From: Aselliscus stoliczkanus
Lineage: Eukaryota > Chordata > Mammalia > Chiroptera > Hipposideridae
Direction: 5' to 3'
Length of the DNA: 64,000 nucleotides
Assembly (NCBI GenBank): GCA_033961575.1
Contig: CM066738.1
Span: 104,929,478 to 104,993,477 of the forward strand
Position 1 is the stretch's first letter. Each line of letters starts with the position of its first letter. The translations under genes and the position numbers were made by a program. Below are positions 35,378-48,000 of the stretch, in pieces. The notes beneath the pieces were generated by a model, which worked only from the letters and a program-made list of their open reading frames with translations, did not search any database and was not told where the DNA came from.

Positions 35378-37360
35378 CCAAAATGTTTTTTCTTAGAAGG
35401 ATTTTACAGACTTTTGGAAGTACTTCTATCATGCATTTAGACATTGTGCTGTGCACATTTCCTTAAATATCCATTTACTCTTACAGATATGGTGGTCTTC
35501 CTAATCCTCCATGGCCTTCTTTCATGAATAGTATTTTAGCAGTGCTATTGCCTTCCATTAGCATTTATAAAAAATCTGAGATATTTATGTCACTCGTAAT
35601 CTTCCCTGGGTTTTCAACCTGTGTTTGCCAATGCTCAATATCCCAGAGACACCTCAAAGTTGGCACATCAGATGAGCTTATTTAGGGTGGGGAATATTAA
35701 CTTTATCTCTCTGAGTAGAAGTGTGCAAAGTATTGTATTTGTGTATCTTTAAAGACACAATTAGTATCATCGGTATGGATGACAAATATATATGGAGTGC
35801 TTTTGTGCACAACATACTGGGATTTAGTTGATTTGCCTGAATATTTAGATTTATTGTAGTTTAAGTTGGCAAGACATCTGGGACATTTAATTCTACTTGC
35901 ATATTCATCTACCGAATTCAAATATGAAAAGTGAATTTCACCTCAGTATGTATAATTCAATGTCTGCAGTGTCTCATTCATGCATGTCCAAAAAGACAAA
36001 TTGTCCTCATCTATCAAATAGGATTTGGCAAGGAGCTGGCAGTAAAACTAAAGGACCTGTGAAAGTTTGGACTTTGCATAACTTCATGCTTCTTCAGACT
36101 CTATTGTAATCTGTCACCATGTGTCATTTTGAATGTGTTTCCTGTAGGACTGGCATGGATTCATATTGGCAGAAAAAATATAACATTTATTATTTTTATA
36201 CTTCATGCTTTATTCAAACGAGTGAGGAATCCAAAAGAGGCATTAGTGTGGAGGATACATTTTTAAAGGTGACACTTACTAGGAAAGATCTTTTGGTTCA
36301 GAGATCAATTAGCATGCATGTTTGTAAATATTATGCATTAAAAGTCATGGGTAGTCTTATCTTAGTCAATAATTTGCCAACCATCCAGCTAATCCTGTTG
36401 AGTATTGGATATTTTATATCACATTGATTACTACTTGCATGTGCATTATTCATTTAATACAACGAATCTAGGGAGAATACAATGCAGCTATTAAAACCAC
36501 ACTTTTTATACAAGCAAATTGAGGCACATATTTGACTAACCCAGTAATCAGCTAATTGGGGCCAAATATTCATAATTATTGATTATTTTTTCTTCAATAT
36601 TATAGTTGTGATAAGTCATGTTGATAATGTGAACACATAATATGATAACAATGGCACTTTAAGTTATATTGAACTAAACATACTACCAGTAACACAAAGA
36701 ACATGCACACATACACAGCTAGTTTTTACTATGCACACCAGGTATTACTAAATCACAAATACTGAGACTTATAAATTAAAACATCATAACATGAGTATTC
36801 TGGCATTTACTTATACCATTTTAAGAAGGGATTTATGAAATATCTCATTTTGAGTGGTCATTTCTAAGCCATGTATATATTAGAGAAACAAAGACTTTCA
36901 TTTATGAATCTTTCAGTCTAGGACTAAGCAAACATTATTGATGGGAATGTACAAGATAAAATGGAAGCAAAAACAGCAGGATGTATAGTTAATGCCTGAG
37001 TTAAGTAAGAGCAGATCAGAACTTGGCTATCGAACCTCTAAACTCATGAATATTCTGGACACTCAGCTAATTGCATCCAACAAACTAAATTTATAACCCA
37101 CAAAACATTTCCAGTTTTCATCTAATGTGTGTATATGTGAGTGTGAGCCCAAACAGGTTTCCTGCATTGCTTACAGATGTTTTATATGGGGCCCTTCCCC
37201 AGATGCACATTTAGCCAGGTAGAGCAGTTTGTTTGCTTGCTTGTTAATTGAGAGAAACTGACTGACTACCTGTCTTGTGAAGAACCCTACTAGTTCTGGA
37301 AAAGGCTTCCAGAAAAAGAATCTCCTGCAGGCTTCTATTTGTTTGTTTTTACACATTTTT
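35378..37360. other. Unique interval
   Basis: No gene or repeat was recognised. Two neighbouring plus frames (35897-36109, 36119-36427) are not continuous in frame and have no recognisable domain. Confidence 0.4.
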
Positions 37361-37361
37361 T

Positions 37362-38420
37362 GTTATATAACTCTTTGAAATTTTTAGAACAGTTTTAGAT
37401 TTACTGAAAAAAAATGCAAAGATAGTGCAAAGCATTCTTCTATACCCCACACCCAATGCACATTATTATCAACATCTTAAATTAGTATGCTGTTTTTGCT
37501 ACAGGTAAACAGGTAAACCAACATTGATGTATTATCATTCATTTAAATCCATGGTCTGTTCATATGCCATAGTGTTTACCTAATTTACTTTTTCTGTTCC
37601 AGGGTCCCATCCAGATACCACATTGCATCTAGTCATCTTGTCTCCTTAGGCTCCATTTGGCTGTGACAATTTCTCAGACTATCCTTGTTTTTGATCAGTT
37701 TTAGAAGTTCCTCCTTTAGAATTTGTCTGATGTTTTCTCACGTGATTAGACTGGCATTATGCGTTTGTATTCTGCTGGGGCCTGGTTGGTGTGGTGGGAA
37801 GATATGATAGAGGAGAAATACTCTCTATTCTTAGGATGATTAAATATCAGACTTTCAGGGAGTCTGTGTTCCAGGCTGTGAACTTCACATGCTACCTTCT
37901 TCATCAACGTTGTTTTCTTTTGTTTTGTTTATTTGCTTTTTAACCCTTATGTGATATAAGAAGGCTAGAGGGGGCACCAGTGGGAGGGTAACACTCTGGA
38001 ATAGCATTTTCCTTGCAGAAAAGGTCTTCATTGTGGAAAATTCTGAGGGCGCATTTCTCCGTGATTGCCCTTCCCCTGCCCAGAATCATGAGTGGATCTT
38101 TCTTGGCTCTTCATCGTGAGAAGCTGCTATGGCTGCCGGTGGTAAACCTCTTGAAAGGGTGGAGGTGCTTTGAACTATAAGCCCCTCAGTTCTCAGTTTT
38201 AGGCTAGTCCCCACTCAGATTCCAGGTGTTTGTAAAATTGACCATTTAACTGTTCCTACCAGTTCTTGGCCCCAATGGCATCTTCTCAGGGAAACAGATT
38301 TTAGGCATGACTCCATGGATTGGCCTGTCTCTCCAATCTCACAATGGTGGTTTGCCATATGACCTCAGTCCCCTGGTTTGTGTAAGAAAAGTCACTGATT
38401 TTTAGCTTCTCCACCTTTAT
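37362..38420 (-). mobile_element. Old L1-like 3' UTR region
   Basis: The plus-strand text 'agaacagttttagatttactg', followed by 'ccatccagataccacattgcat' and 'tgatgttttctcacgtgattaga', is typical of old L1 3' non-coding sequence in reverse orientation. No ORF survives. The boundary on the right is uncertain. Confidence 0.5.
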
Positions 38421-38584
38421 CTTGTGAGAATGGAAGTAATGACTTATAACCACTTCAGATGCTGAAGATCAAACAAGAAGTGCATGACATTTTTTCAGCT
38501 CGTTATGCAGAGCTGGTCACTAGAGAAAACTGGGTTAATTTACATAAGTATTCAAGAGCCTTTTATAAAGGAAGCCATGAAAAG

Positions 38585-38726
38585 CCAATGACTGGGCCGG
38601 CGAGTGGCATGATGGTTAAGAGCTGGCTTGGGACGCCAGCGGCCCCAGTTCAGATCCCACATATGAGGGCCAGTGACACTGCCCTCTTAAAAAAAAAAAA
38701 AACAAAAAAAACAACAACCAATGACT
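38585..38726 (+). mobile_element. Short tRNA-SINE (family A) with 9-bp TSD
   Basis: The body at 38594-38717 starts gggccggcgagtggc, contains a B-box-like gttcagatccc, ends cactgccctctt and has an A-rich tail. The duplication ccaatgact lies at 38585-38593 and 38718-38726. Confidence 0.93.
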
Positions 38727-39980
38727 ATTTTTTAATATTCAGAAAAAGATGTCCTGATGTGTTGGTCTAAGGCAAACCTGAGGGAATAGCAAGAAAATAA
38801 CTTCTCAAAAATAGTAGTGTCTTGTAGACCTACTCTAGGCTGGGAACTCAGATTCGGTGCATGGGAGTACATGGGGGAACTCCAGTCAGAAAAACCCATG
38901 TGTGGTAGGATTTCCCATGGCCTTGCCACCAGACTAAGGTGATTTTAGGAAACACGGTCTTGGTAATCATGAAACTGGCAAGGGTCCTGCTGACAAGAGC
39001 ATCAGCATATGATGGGAAAGTGGTTATTTGTCCTTGCAGCTCAGTCTTGCTGTGGGACAGAGAACAAGGGTGATTAGATTCTGCACTTCATGTTTCCATG
39101 GCATTTGGATTGTGATACATTTGGATTAATAAGGCAATGAAGTCCTTGGGATTCATGGAAAAATTGGGGATCCCTCAAATTTTGGTAGTAGGCTTTATTC
39201 TAATGAGGTAATTAGGGGAAATGATTAATTAAAAAATTGAAATAGGTAAGTATAATGTATCATGTGTTTTTGCCATATATAAAAATGGTAAGAAATTAAT
39301 TTAAGTAAATAAAAATATATAAATGCGTTGTTATTTTTAGCACCATTTAAAATTAATATAAAAACATGAATACACAAAAAAGGAAAGATATAAAATAGCT
39401 TCAAATTTGGTATCATTACACAGATTATACTATAGAAATTATTTTACACTTTCACTTTTTACAGCTGGTTTTACTTTTATTACTGATTTAAATCAAGTTC
39501 TGATTGAATATCAGGGGGAATTCTTTGGATCATTGAGTTGTTTTACTTCATAACATCACAGCTTATTTTAATTAGTAAATTAAAAAAGTTAGAAACATAT
39601 ATGATTCCTTCTGGGTTTGAACATAAATTAATAATTCCTACTTTAGTTCTCTGTGATCCTGGTTCTTATGAAGGTCATGCAACTATCGCCAGAATGTGGG
39701 CATTATATATCCTCGAAGTATTTCCAAAAAAAGAGTGTATAATGCATTTAGTGTCCTGAGGACTCAGTTCCTTCTTACTGGAGATTAGTAATAATGATTG
39801 TAAGTACTCACCTAGTGTGATCGAAGAGACATGAAGTTGAACGACCCCCGCTGTTATATGGTTGAGCTAAAAAAGATAGACTCTAACATACTCTGTTTTA
39901 TCAGGTTGAACTTCAAAGATAATAATAATGATAATATTAATAATTACATTACTAATAATGATCTATTAATAAACTTTCTT
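38727..39980. other. Unique interval
   Basis: No gene or repeat recognised. AT-rich 39220-39470. Confidence 0.4.
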
Positions 39981-39984
39981 CTAG

Positions 39985-40195
39985 GCAAGTGCTAAGCTCT
40001 CTATCTATACCATCTCAGTTAATCTTTGCCAAAGCCTCAGAAGATAGGTATAATCATTTTCCCATTGTAAAGATAAAGCTCTAGCTTTAAAAAATTGATA
40101 TTGCCCCAAGGAATGCCTCCTAGTCAGCATTGAACAGAGCCATGCTTTTGACTCAGGCCCAAAGGACTCTAGAGCCACTCATGATTATTGAAAGA
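39985..40195 (-). mobile_element. MIR remnant, minus strand
   Basis: 'catctcagttaatctttgcc', a 'gataggtataatcattttcccattgtaaagat' block and 'tgactcaggcccaaaggact' follow reverse-oriented MIR order. Confidence 0.55.
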
Positions 40196-40644
40196 ATTAA
40201 ACAAACAAAAATGATAGAAAATCTTCACCTTTTAATTCTTTTGAAATTATTTTAGATAATTGTTAATTTTTGGCATTTGAATTTCAAAAACTTAAATGAA
40301 AACTATGATCGAATGTGGACTTATGTTTTTAAATAGATTAGTCTGTCCTGGTGTCATTTAGGACTAGTATTAATTATGAGCTTTTTTTTTTTTTTTTTTT
40401 AACAAGTGAGTAAGACAATTTTGTAGGCTGATACTGATCCAATTTAGTCATTACCCAATTAATATTAATGCATTCATCTATTAAAGTAACCAATACACTA
40501 ATTGAGATAAATTAGACCATAAGCTAAACTATTCATGAAAGACAGCAACTAATAATTTATAATTCATCTGGCAACAAAGGATGGCTCCTTTGTTTTCAAG
40601 GGAGATATTTTTAAAATTATTGTTAAGTTCAGACTTATAAGCTT

Positions 40645-40865
40645 CATTTAAAAAACACTGGTTGTGGGCTGGCTGAGTGGCTCAGTTGGTGTGAGCTGAG
40701 CTCTGAGCAACAGCAGTTCGATGCCTGTCCAAGCTGAGCTGCCACTAAGCTGCCAACAGGTGGCAGGGTGGCTCAGCTGAAAAACAAGAAATAAAATAAA
40801 ATTTAAAAATATATATATTAAAATGAAGATTATTGTGCACATTTAAAAAAAAAAACACTAGTTGT
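40645..40865 (+). mobile_element. tRNA-SINE (family B) with long TSD
   Basis: The body at 40666-40839 has an internal gap in the tRNA part relative to the 441 copy. It contains a CTCF-like ccaacaggtggcag (40753-40766) and an A-rich tail. The flanks at 40645-40665 and 40840-40865 match (catttaaaa...cactggttgt against ...cactagttgt, differing by A-run length and one base). Confidence 0.9.
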
Positions 40866-41165
40866 ATACTTTCTTTCACAAGCTTGTTTTTTGTATCTCC
40901 TTTGTAGAAATTAGCTAATAAATTTTCTCAGTATAATTTGTCCTGAGACCATCAACAATTTAACACATTTTTTGCGGGAAATGAGTAAACTCGTCATATA
41001 GCTTTTTATGCCCGCTTACAAAGTGTTAATAATAATCAAATATGAGGAGTAAAAATATTCCTTTCAGAGAGGGAGACACTATATAGAGAACTGACAACCT
41101 TGATCCCTGAGAGACTCCTATGTAACTTCAGTGGAGGTACATGTGATAAGCATATTTTGATTTGT

Positions 41166-41203
41166 GTTCGTGTGTGTGTGTATGTGTGTGTGTGTGTGTG
41201 TGT
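41166..41203. repeat. (TG)n microsatellite
   Basis: TG units with one TA interruption. Confidence 0.95.
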
Positions 41204-41204
41204 T

Positions 41205-42110
41205 TTGTTGTGGTAAGAAAACTTAACATGAGATCAACTTAGCAAATTTTAAAGTGCATAATACCATATTGTTAACTATAGTCATGATATTGTACACCAG
41301 ATCTCTAGAACTTATTTATCTTGTATCACTGGAACTTCACATTCATTGAGCAACAACTTCCCATTTCCCCTATCTATTCTAGCTTCTAGAAACCACCATT
41401 ATAATACTCTGTTTCAATGAGCTTGACTAAATTAGATCGCTCGCACAAGTGACATCATGGAATATTTAACTTTTTGTAACTGATTTATTTACTCGGTATA
41501 ATGTCCTCTATATTCATCTCTATTGCTAAAAATGGAACTGTCTTAATTTTAAGGCTGAGTAATATTCTATTATATGTATATACCACATTTTCTTTATCTA
41601 GTCATCTGTCTATGGAGATTTGGGTTGTTTCCATATCTTGGTTATTGTGATTTATGCTGTAATGAACATGGGGATGCAGATATTTTGAGATCCTGATTTG
41701 AATTCTTTTTGATATATACTCAGAGATGGGATTGTTGGATCATGTGGTAGTCCCATTTGTAATATTTTGAGGAATCTCCTCTCCATACTGTTTTTCATAG
41801 TTGTTGCACCATTCTGTATTCCCACCAACAGTGCACTAGGGTTCCAATTTCTCCACACCCTCACTTGTGATTTTTTGTTTTTTAGTAGCCATCCCAACAG
41901 AGGTGAGGTGATATCTCATTATGGTTTTGATTTGCATTTCCCTGATGATTAATGATGTTGAGCAGCATTTCATATATTTATCAGCCATTTGTATTTTTTC
42001 TTTGGAAAAATGTCTGTTCAGGTCCTTGGCCCATTTTTATTTGGATTATTTGCTTTTTTTCCTATCGAGTTGTATGAATTCTTTATATATGTTGGATATT
42101 AACTCCTTAT
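41205..42110 (-). pseudogene. Old L1 3' part (left of composite insertion)
   Basis: The L1 3' UTR is adjacent to 41205, and the ORF2 C-terminus is at 41520-42110 (partly open as a minus frame at 41652-41897). The text continues after the composite insertion, at 42682. Confidence 0.85.
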
Positions 42111-42681
42111 GAGAGATAGATTTTTTTTTTTTTTGTCCTGTGACTGGTTTATTTCACTTAGCATAAAGTCCTCAAGGTTTTTCCATATTGTAGCATATGA
42201 CAAGATTTCCTTAAAATTTTTAAGGCTGCATAATTTTCCATTGTTTGTATGTTTCACATTTTCTTTTTCTTGTTTTTTTTTTTTTTTTGTTTTTTTTGTT
42301 TTTTTTTAAGATTTTGTTATTGGGGAATTGGGGGAGGGGAACAGCCACGTTGTTGTCCATCAACCTTAGTTGTGGAGGGTGCAAAAAGTTCAGCTCCAAG
42401 TCCAGTCGTGCCACTCAGCTCAAGGTGTTGTGTTCAATTAGTTGTGGGAGGGTGGAGCCACCATCCCACGCGGGAGTTCAACCAGTAGCCTTTTTGTTAA
42501 GAGCACACGTTCTATCCCCTGACCCACCCTGCCGGCAGCTCAACTCAAGGTGCTGAATTCACTCTTTTAGTTGCAGGCTGGCATAGCCCACCATCTCGAA
42601 CAGGCAACCTTGTTGTTAGGAGCACATGCTCTCACCAGCTGAGCAATCCTGCCACTTGTTGGCAGCTCAGAGAGATAGATT
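42111..42681 (-). mobile_element. SINE + L1 composite insertion with one shared 12-bp TSD
   Basis: The insert carries T14 (A-tail) at 42121-42134, then about 130 bp of L1 ORF2 3' end (to about 42271), then a T-rich run and a ~400-bp dimeric tRNA-SINE on the minus strand ending at 42669. A single perfect duplication gagagatagatt flanks the whole (42111-42122, 42670-42681). The host L1 reads through when the insert is removed. Confidence 0.85.
42272..42669 (-). mobile_element. Dimeric tRNA-derived SINE (family C)
   Basis: On the minus strand it starts ctgagctgccaacaagtggc and has two successive tRNA-like modules. One has the A-box-like tgctcagctggtgagagc and the B-box-like cctgttcgaga; the other has a B-box-like actggttgaactccc. 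It ends cccaattccccaataacaaaat before the A-run. The 3' terminus matches that of the long SINE at 48826. Confidence 0.8.
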
Positions 42682-42790
42682 ATGAATATTTCCTCCATTC
42701 TGTGGGTTGCTTTTTCAATTGATCATTTCCTTTGCTCTGAGGAAGCTCTTTAGAGTGATGCAGCTCTGCTTATTTATTTATTCCTTTTCA
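42682..42790 (-). pseudogene. Old L1, right part
   Basis: Continuation of the L1 from 42110: 'atgaatatttcctccattctgtgggttgc', then 'tttgctctgaggaagctc'. Decays after about 42790. Confidence 0.75.
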
Positions 42791-43430
42791 AGGCAAAAAA
42801 GTGTAAGCCAGATTAACACATTCTAAGAAGCTGATTAATTCACCTTAGTTCAGTTGACTATGCCTTGTTCAGTTACATGAGCAAAAAGGAAAGATTCAAA
42901 AAGTGTGAACAGGAACTCCAGGGCTGAGAATAGGGGCAAATTATTTTCAAGGGAGTTTTAGAAGGGGGCATTTTAACATCTCCAATAAATCAATCCTAGT
43001 CTGAATATTTGGCATCCTCTACTTTGGCTTTAGTAGCTTCTACAATGATTAATGATTAAAATGCCTTTTTGATTCCCTAATAACTGTCCTGATTGTTGCT
43101 GCTGCATGGTACATAATCACAAGCTTAGCATATTTTCCTGTCAGGTAACTTTGTTTCTGCATGGGGTTTTAAAAATGTTATAACTTGGGAATTTGATGTT
43201 CAGATATTCAAGGATGAGGGCAAGGAGCTCAATGTGAAATAGTAAACTCCAGGATTGTGTTTGGGTTTCACATGGTTTTGGGTAGACCACATGTGTGTCC
43301 ACTGTTGATGCAAGCATGTGCATTATGCTTTCAGCCATGTTCCAAGCCAGGAATCCACAGCTTCACTTTATTTTGGCAAACAAAATAATTGCAGAGATGC
43401 CTTTAAAAAGTCTGTAGTCATCCAAATATT
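42791..43430. other. Unassigned interval
   Basis: No gene or repeat recognised. Confidence 0.35.
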
Positions 43431-43437
43431 TAACAGC

Positions 43438-43586
43438 TGTTGCTTTCTTATTTGCTTACTTACTTACTTATTTATTTATTTATTAGCTGAGCCATCCTGC
43501 CACCTGTTGGCAGCTTAGCGGCAGCTCAGCTTGGGCTGGGCATTGAACTGCTGTTGCTCAGAGCTCAGCTAGTTGTTGCTTTCTTA
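43438..43586 (-). mobile_element. 5'-truncated tRNA-SINE (family B), minus strand, 13-bp TSD
   Basis: The insert 43451-43573 has a (TTTA)n tail, then the complement of the family B body with a CTCF-like ctgccacctgttgg at 43497-43510. The 5' tRNA head is missing. The duplication tgttgctttctta lies at 43438-43450 and 43574-43586. Confidence 0.92.
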
Positions 43587-44459
43587 ACATTTTTGTCCTA
43601 TTCTTCAAGGCACTGAATTTTATTGAGGAAGAAGTTTTTTTTTTTAATTTTTAAAAATATTTTAAGTGAGAAAAAGTAAAAACTGCTTTACTAAAAGCAG
43701 TAAGACAATTATAAATATACAAATAACTTTCAGTGTATATTATATGTTAATGATATCAAAAACATCTGTAAACTATCACTGATACTTCAATTAGCTAAAA
43801 AGAAAATAAACTTTTGCTGTGTAGAATATCACTTACATAGTTATATCCTGAATAGTTGCTGATATTCTGAGTAAAAGGATTATTAATCTATTTAGAGAGT
43901 CTTAGCTAATTTCACAAAATAATACAAATCACACACAAAAAAGCAAGCAGACCCTGCTATCATGCAGCCAGTGTTAGGTATAATTTTACAGTCAGCATGC
44001 CAAGTGTGTTGGCTATGTACATGTCACTTCTTCTTTACTTGCTGTATGCTGCTTCTGCCATAAAACAAAAGATAATGTTTTCTGTCAAAAGAATGAAATA
44101 ATGCTACAAGGTAATAGAGTCTGAAATGTTTACAAACCTGTAAATGAAGACTGCACCATTAATATAAATGAATATAATCAACACTTTTATGATAATTGCT
44201 GCATACACAGCATGGCATAACCTAGCTATTTTTAGTACATTAGCTGCCAGTTTTATAATCAAGGTAAAACTATCTGTGTGTACAAGCACTAATTTTCATG
44301 TTACAAAGGGTGTTCTTTTAAATGTTGTCCATGTCAACAGTGAGACAGTCATCATGGGTTCCTATGGTTCCTTGTGAATTCAGACTTTGTATCATAACAT
44401 ACCTACTTAGCCATTTGAAGAGTAGACTAACGTATTTAGAAAAACTGTCCATTCAAGAT
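43587..44459. other. Unique AT-rich interval
   Basis: No gene or repeat recognised. Confidence 0.4.
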
Positions 44460-45005
44460 GTCAAGTCATGTGGGATGCTTTGTGTTCAACCATGATCTTG
44501 TGCCTTGACCCCAGATAAATTCCACAATATCACATGAACTTTCTGAAACAACAGGCTTTTCTAGGGTAAAGGGAACCTTACAAAGCCGGGTCAGTGAGAT
44601 GAGATGAGAAGCTTCAGTTCTCCTGTGATGGACAGGGTGAGCCACCACTGGGAGAGCAGCCCTCAAGGAAGGATTTCTTTGCTTAATTTCAGGGAGTGCT
44701 GTCAGCTTTCAGCTCTCAGCTGCTACCAGGGTTGTGTACCTTCTAGGGAGCCCTCTCACCCAATGTTGTACCCTTTCTGGGACTGCTGACATCCAGTGAC
44801 TGGTAAAGGCGTGGTTGAAGGCACCAGACATTCACAGGAATTATCTGAGGAGGCCTGGGCAACTGTGGAATATTGCCGCCTCCTACCCATGTGGAAAGCT
44901 GAGTTTGGGAGCTCCACCTACATCTAAATTAAGATGTCCACCTGTTTCCAAAACAGTCATGAGTCAGCCGACAGTGAAAAGTCATGAAAATTTTCAATGC
45001 TTAGT
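44460..45005 (+). repeat. GC-richer unassigned repeat-like segment
   Basis: LTR- or retroposon-like phrases ('gtgagccaccactgggagagcagc', 'tctcagctgctaccagggttgtg', 'acaggaattatctgaggaggcc') stand out by composition from AT-rich neighbours. I could not assign a family. Three short overlapping open frames are not convincing genes. Confidence 0.4.
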
Positions 45006-45012
45006 GTAATAC

Positions 45013-48000
45013 ACAAGTAAATGTTTTTTATATATGTTTTCATACTTATTTATTTTTAACTTATTATTATTATTAGTTACAGATGTACAAAACAATGTAA
45101 TAGTTATCTTTTTCACCCCTTTCATAAAGTGACTACCCCCATCCCCCTCCCCTGCCCCCACCCTCGATAATCATACATATCTATTACAATTCCATTGATT
45201 CCATCCCCACACTATATTCCACATCCCGTGACTATGTATGTGTTAAATTACAGTCGACATATAATATTATTCAGTGGCAGCTTCTGATGTACAGTGCAGT
45301 GGTCAGGCCACTACACCATCCATAAAGTGGTCTCCCTGACAAGACATGAGTTCTTCTGATCCCCTAAAAAAAATATTTACAACCTTATTGATTATATTCC
45401 CTAAACTGTCTCTTCTCTCTGCAGTAGTATTGTAGTTACCAGTTTATGTTGCCTCGTCCCTTCCCCTTCTCCCTCATGCCCTCCCCCGTCCCCTATAGCC
45501 CCCATCAGTTTTTAATTTGTGTCTCTAAGACTATTTCTGTTTACATTGCTTGCTTATTCAGTTCTTTAGATTCCACATATAAGTGAGATCATATGGTATT
45601 TGTCTTTCTCTGACTGACTTAATTCACTTAACATAATGTTCTCTAGATCCATCCATATCGTTGCAAATGGTACGATTTCTTTCTTCTTTATAGCGGAGTA
45701 ATACTCCATTGTGTAAATGTACCACAGTTTCTTAATGCAGTCATCTACCGATGGACATTTCAATTGTTTCCAAGTCTTGGCTATTGTAAATAGCGCTGCA
45801 ATGAACATAGGGGTGCATGTGTTTTTTTGAATAGGTGTCTTGGATTTCTCAGGATAATACCTAGGAGTGGAATTGCTGGGTCAAAAGGTAGTTCCGTTTC
45901 CAGTTTTTTGAGATACCTCCATACTGACTTCCATAGTGGCTGCACCAATCTGCAATCCCACCATCAGTGCAGCAGCCCCGCCAGCACTTGTTTGTTGATT
46001 TATTGATGGTAGCCATTCTAACTAGAGTGAGATGGTATCTCATTGTGGTTTTTATTTGCATTTCCCTAATGATCAGTGAGGTTGAATATTTTGTCATATG
46101 ACTGTTGGCCATCTTTATATCCTCTTTGGAAAAATGTTTCTTCATTTCCTCTGCCCATTTTTTAACTGGGTTGTTTGTTTTTTAGGTGTTGAGTTTCATG
46201 AGTGTTTTATAAAGTTTTGATATTAACCCTTTCTCAGATATATCGTTCACAAATATATTCTCCCATTCAGTAGGCTGCCTTTTTGTTTTATTGATGGTTT
46301 CCTTTGTTGTGAAAAAACTTTTAAGTTTGATATAATCCCATATGTTCATTTTTTCTTTTACTTCCCTTGCCCACGGAGATGTATCAGTAAAAATATTGTT
46401 CAGGGTAATGTCTGAAAATTTACTTCCTATATTTTCTTCTAGGAGTTTTATGGTTTCAGGTCTTGCATTTAAGTCTTTAATACATTTTGAATTTGTTCCT
46501 GTATATGGCATAAGGAGGTGGTCCAGTTTCATTTTTTTGCATGTGTCAGTCCAATTTTCCCAGCACCATTTATTAAATAGACTGTCTTTATCCCAGTGTA
46601 AATTCTTGCTTCCACTGTCATAGATTAACTGTCTGTATATGCATGGATTTATTTCTGGGCTCTCTGTTTGTTCCACTGGTCTATGTGCTTGTTTTTATGC
46701 CAGTACCATACTGTTTTGATTACTATAGGCTTGTAGTATGTTTTGATGTCTGGTAGCGTGATACCCCCGACTTTGTTCTTATTTCTCAGGGATGCCAAGG
46801 CTATTTGGGGTCTTATGGTTCCATATACATTTTAGGATTATATTTCCTATTTCAGTGAAAAATGCCCTTGGTAGTTGGACAGGAATTGCATTGAACCTAC
46901 TATATATTGCTTTAGGCAGTATGGACATTTTAACTATATTAATTCTTCCTATCCATGAGCATGGTAGGTGTTTCCATTTATTTGTATCTTCTTTGATTTC
47001 TTTCTTCAGTGTCTTCAAACTTTCTGAGTACAGATCTTTTACTTCTTTGGTTAAATTTATTCCTAGGTATTTTATAGTTCTTGAAGCAATTGTAAATGGG
47101 ACAGTTTTCTTAATTTCTCCTTCCATTAGTTTATTATTGGTATATGCAAATGCAACTGATTTCTGAACATTGGTGTTTTTTTTTCCTGCTACTTTACTGA
47201 ATTCATCTATCAGTTCCAATAGTTTTTTGATGGAGTCTTTGGAGTTCTCTCTATATAGTATCATGTCATCTGCATATAATGACAATTTTACTTCTTCCTT
47301 GCCAATTTGTATGCCTTTTATTTCTTTTTCTTGTCTGATTGCTGTGGCTAGAAATTCCAGATCTATGTTGAATAAAAGAGGAGAAATTGGACAGCCTTGT
47401 CTTGTTCCTGATCTTAAGGGGAATGGTTTTAGCTTTTCCCCATTGAGTATCATATACAGCCTTTATTATGTTGAGATATGATCCCTGTATTCCGACTTTG
47501 CTAAGGGTTTTTAACATAAATGGCTGTTGGGTTTTGTCAAATGCTTTTTCTGCATCTACTGATAAGACCATGTGATTTTTATTCTTCATTTTGTTGATGT
47601 GGTGTACCACATTAACTGATTTATGGATGTTGAACCAGCCTTGCATACTAGGGATGAAACCCACTTGATCATGATGTATGATCTTCTTAATATATTGCTG
47701 AATTCTGTTTGCGAATATTTTATTGAGAAGTTTTACATCTGTGTTCATCAGTGATATTGGTCTATAGTTTTCCTTTTTTTGTGCTGTCTTTATCTGGTTT
47801 TGTAATCAGGGTGATAGTGGCTTCATAAAAATAATTTGGGAGCCTTCCCTCCTTCTGGATTTTTTGGAATAGTTTGAGAAGAATAGATGATAGTTGTTTC
47901 TTGAATGTTTGATAAAATTCACTTTGAAGCCGTCTGGTCCAGGGCTTTTGTTTGTTGAGAGCTCTTTGATTACTGATTCAATTTCCTTGGTAGTAATCAG

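Noticed and set aside
42109..42556. Overlapping open frames rich in Phe
   Set aside because: They run through the T-runs and the reverse strand of the SINE-L1 composite.
46182..47748. Several long minus-strand frames (160-224 codons) as host genes
   Set aside because: They are consecutive pieces of one decayed L1 ORF2 (RT core and thumb).
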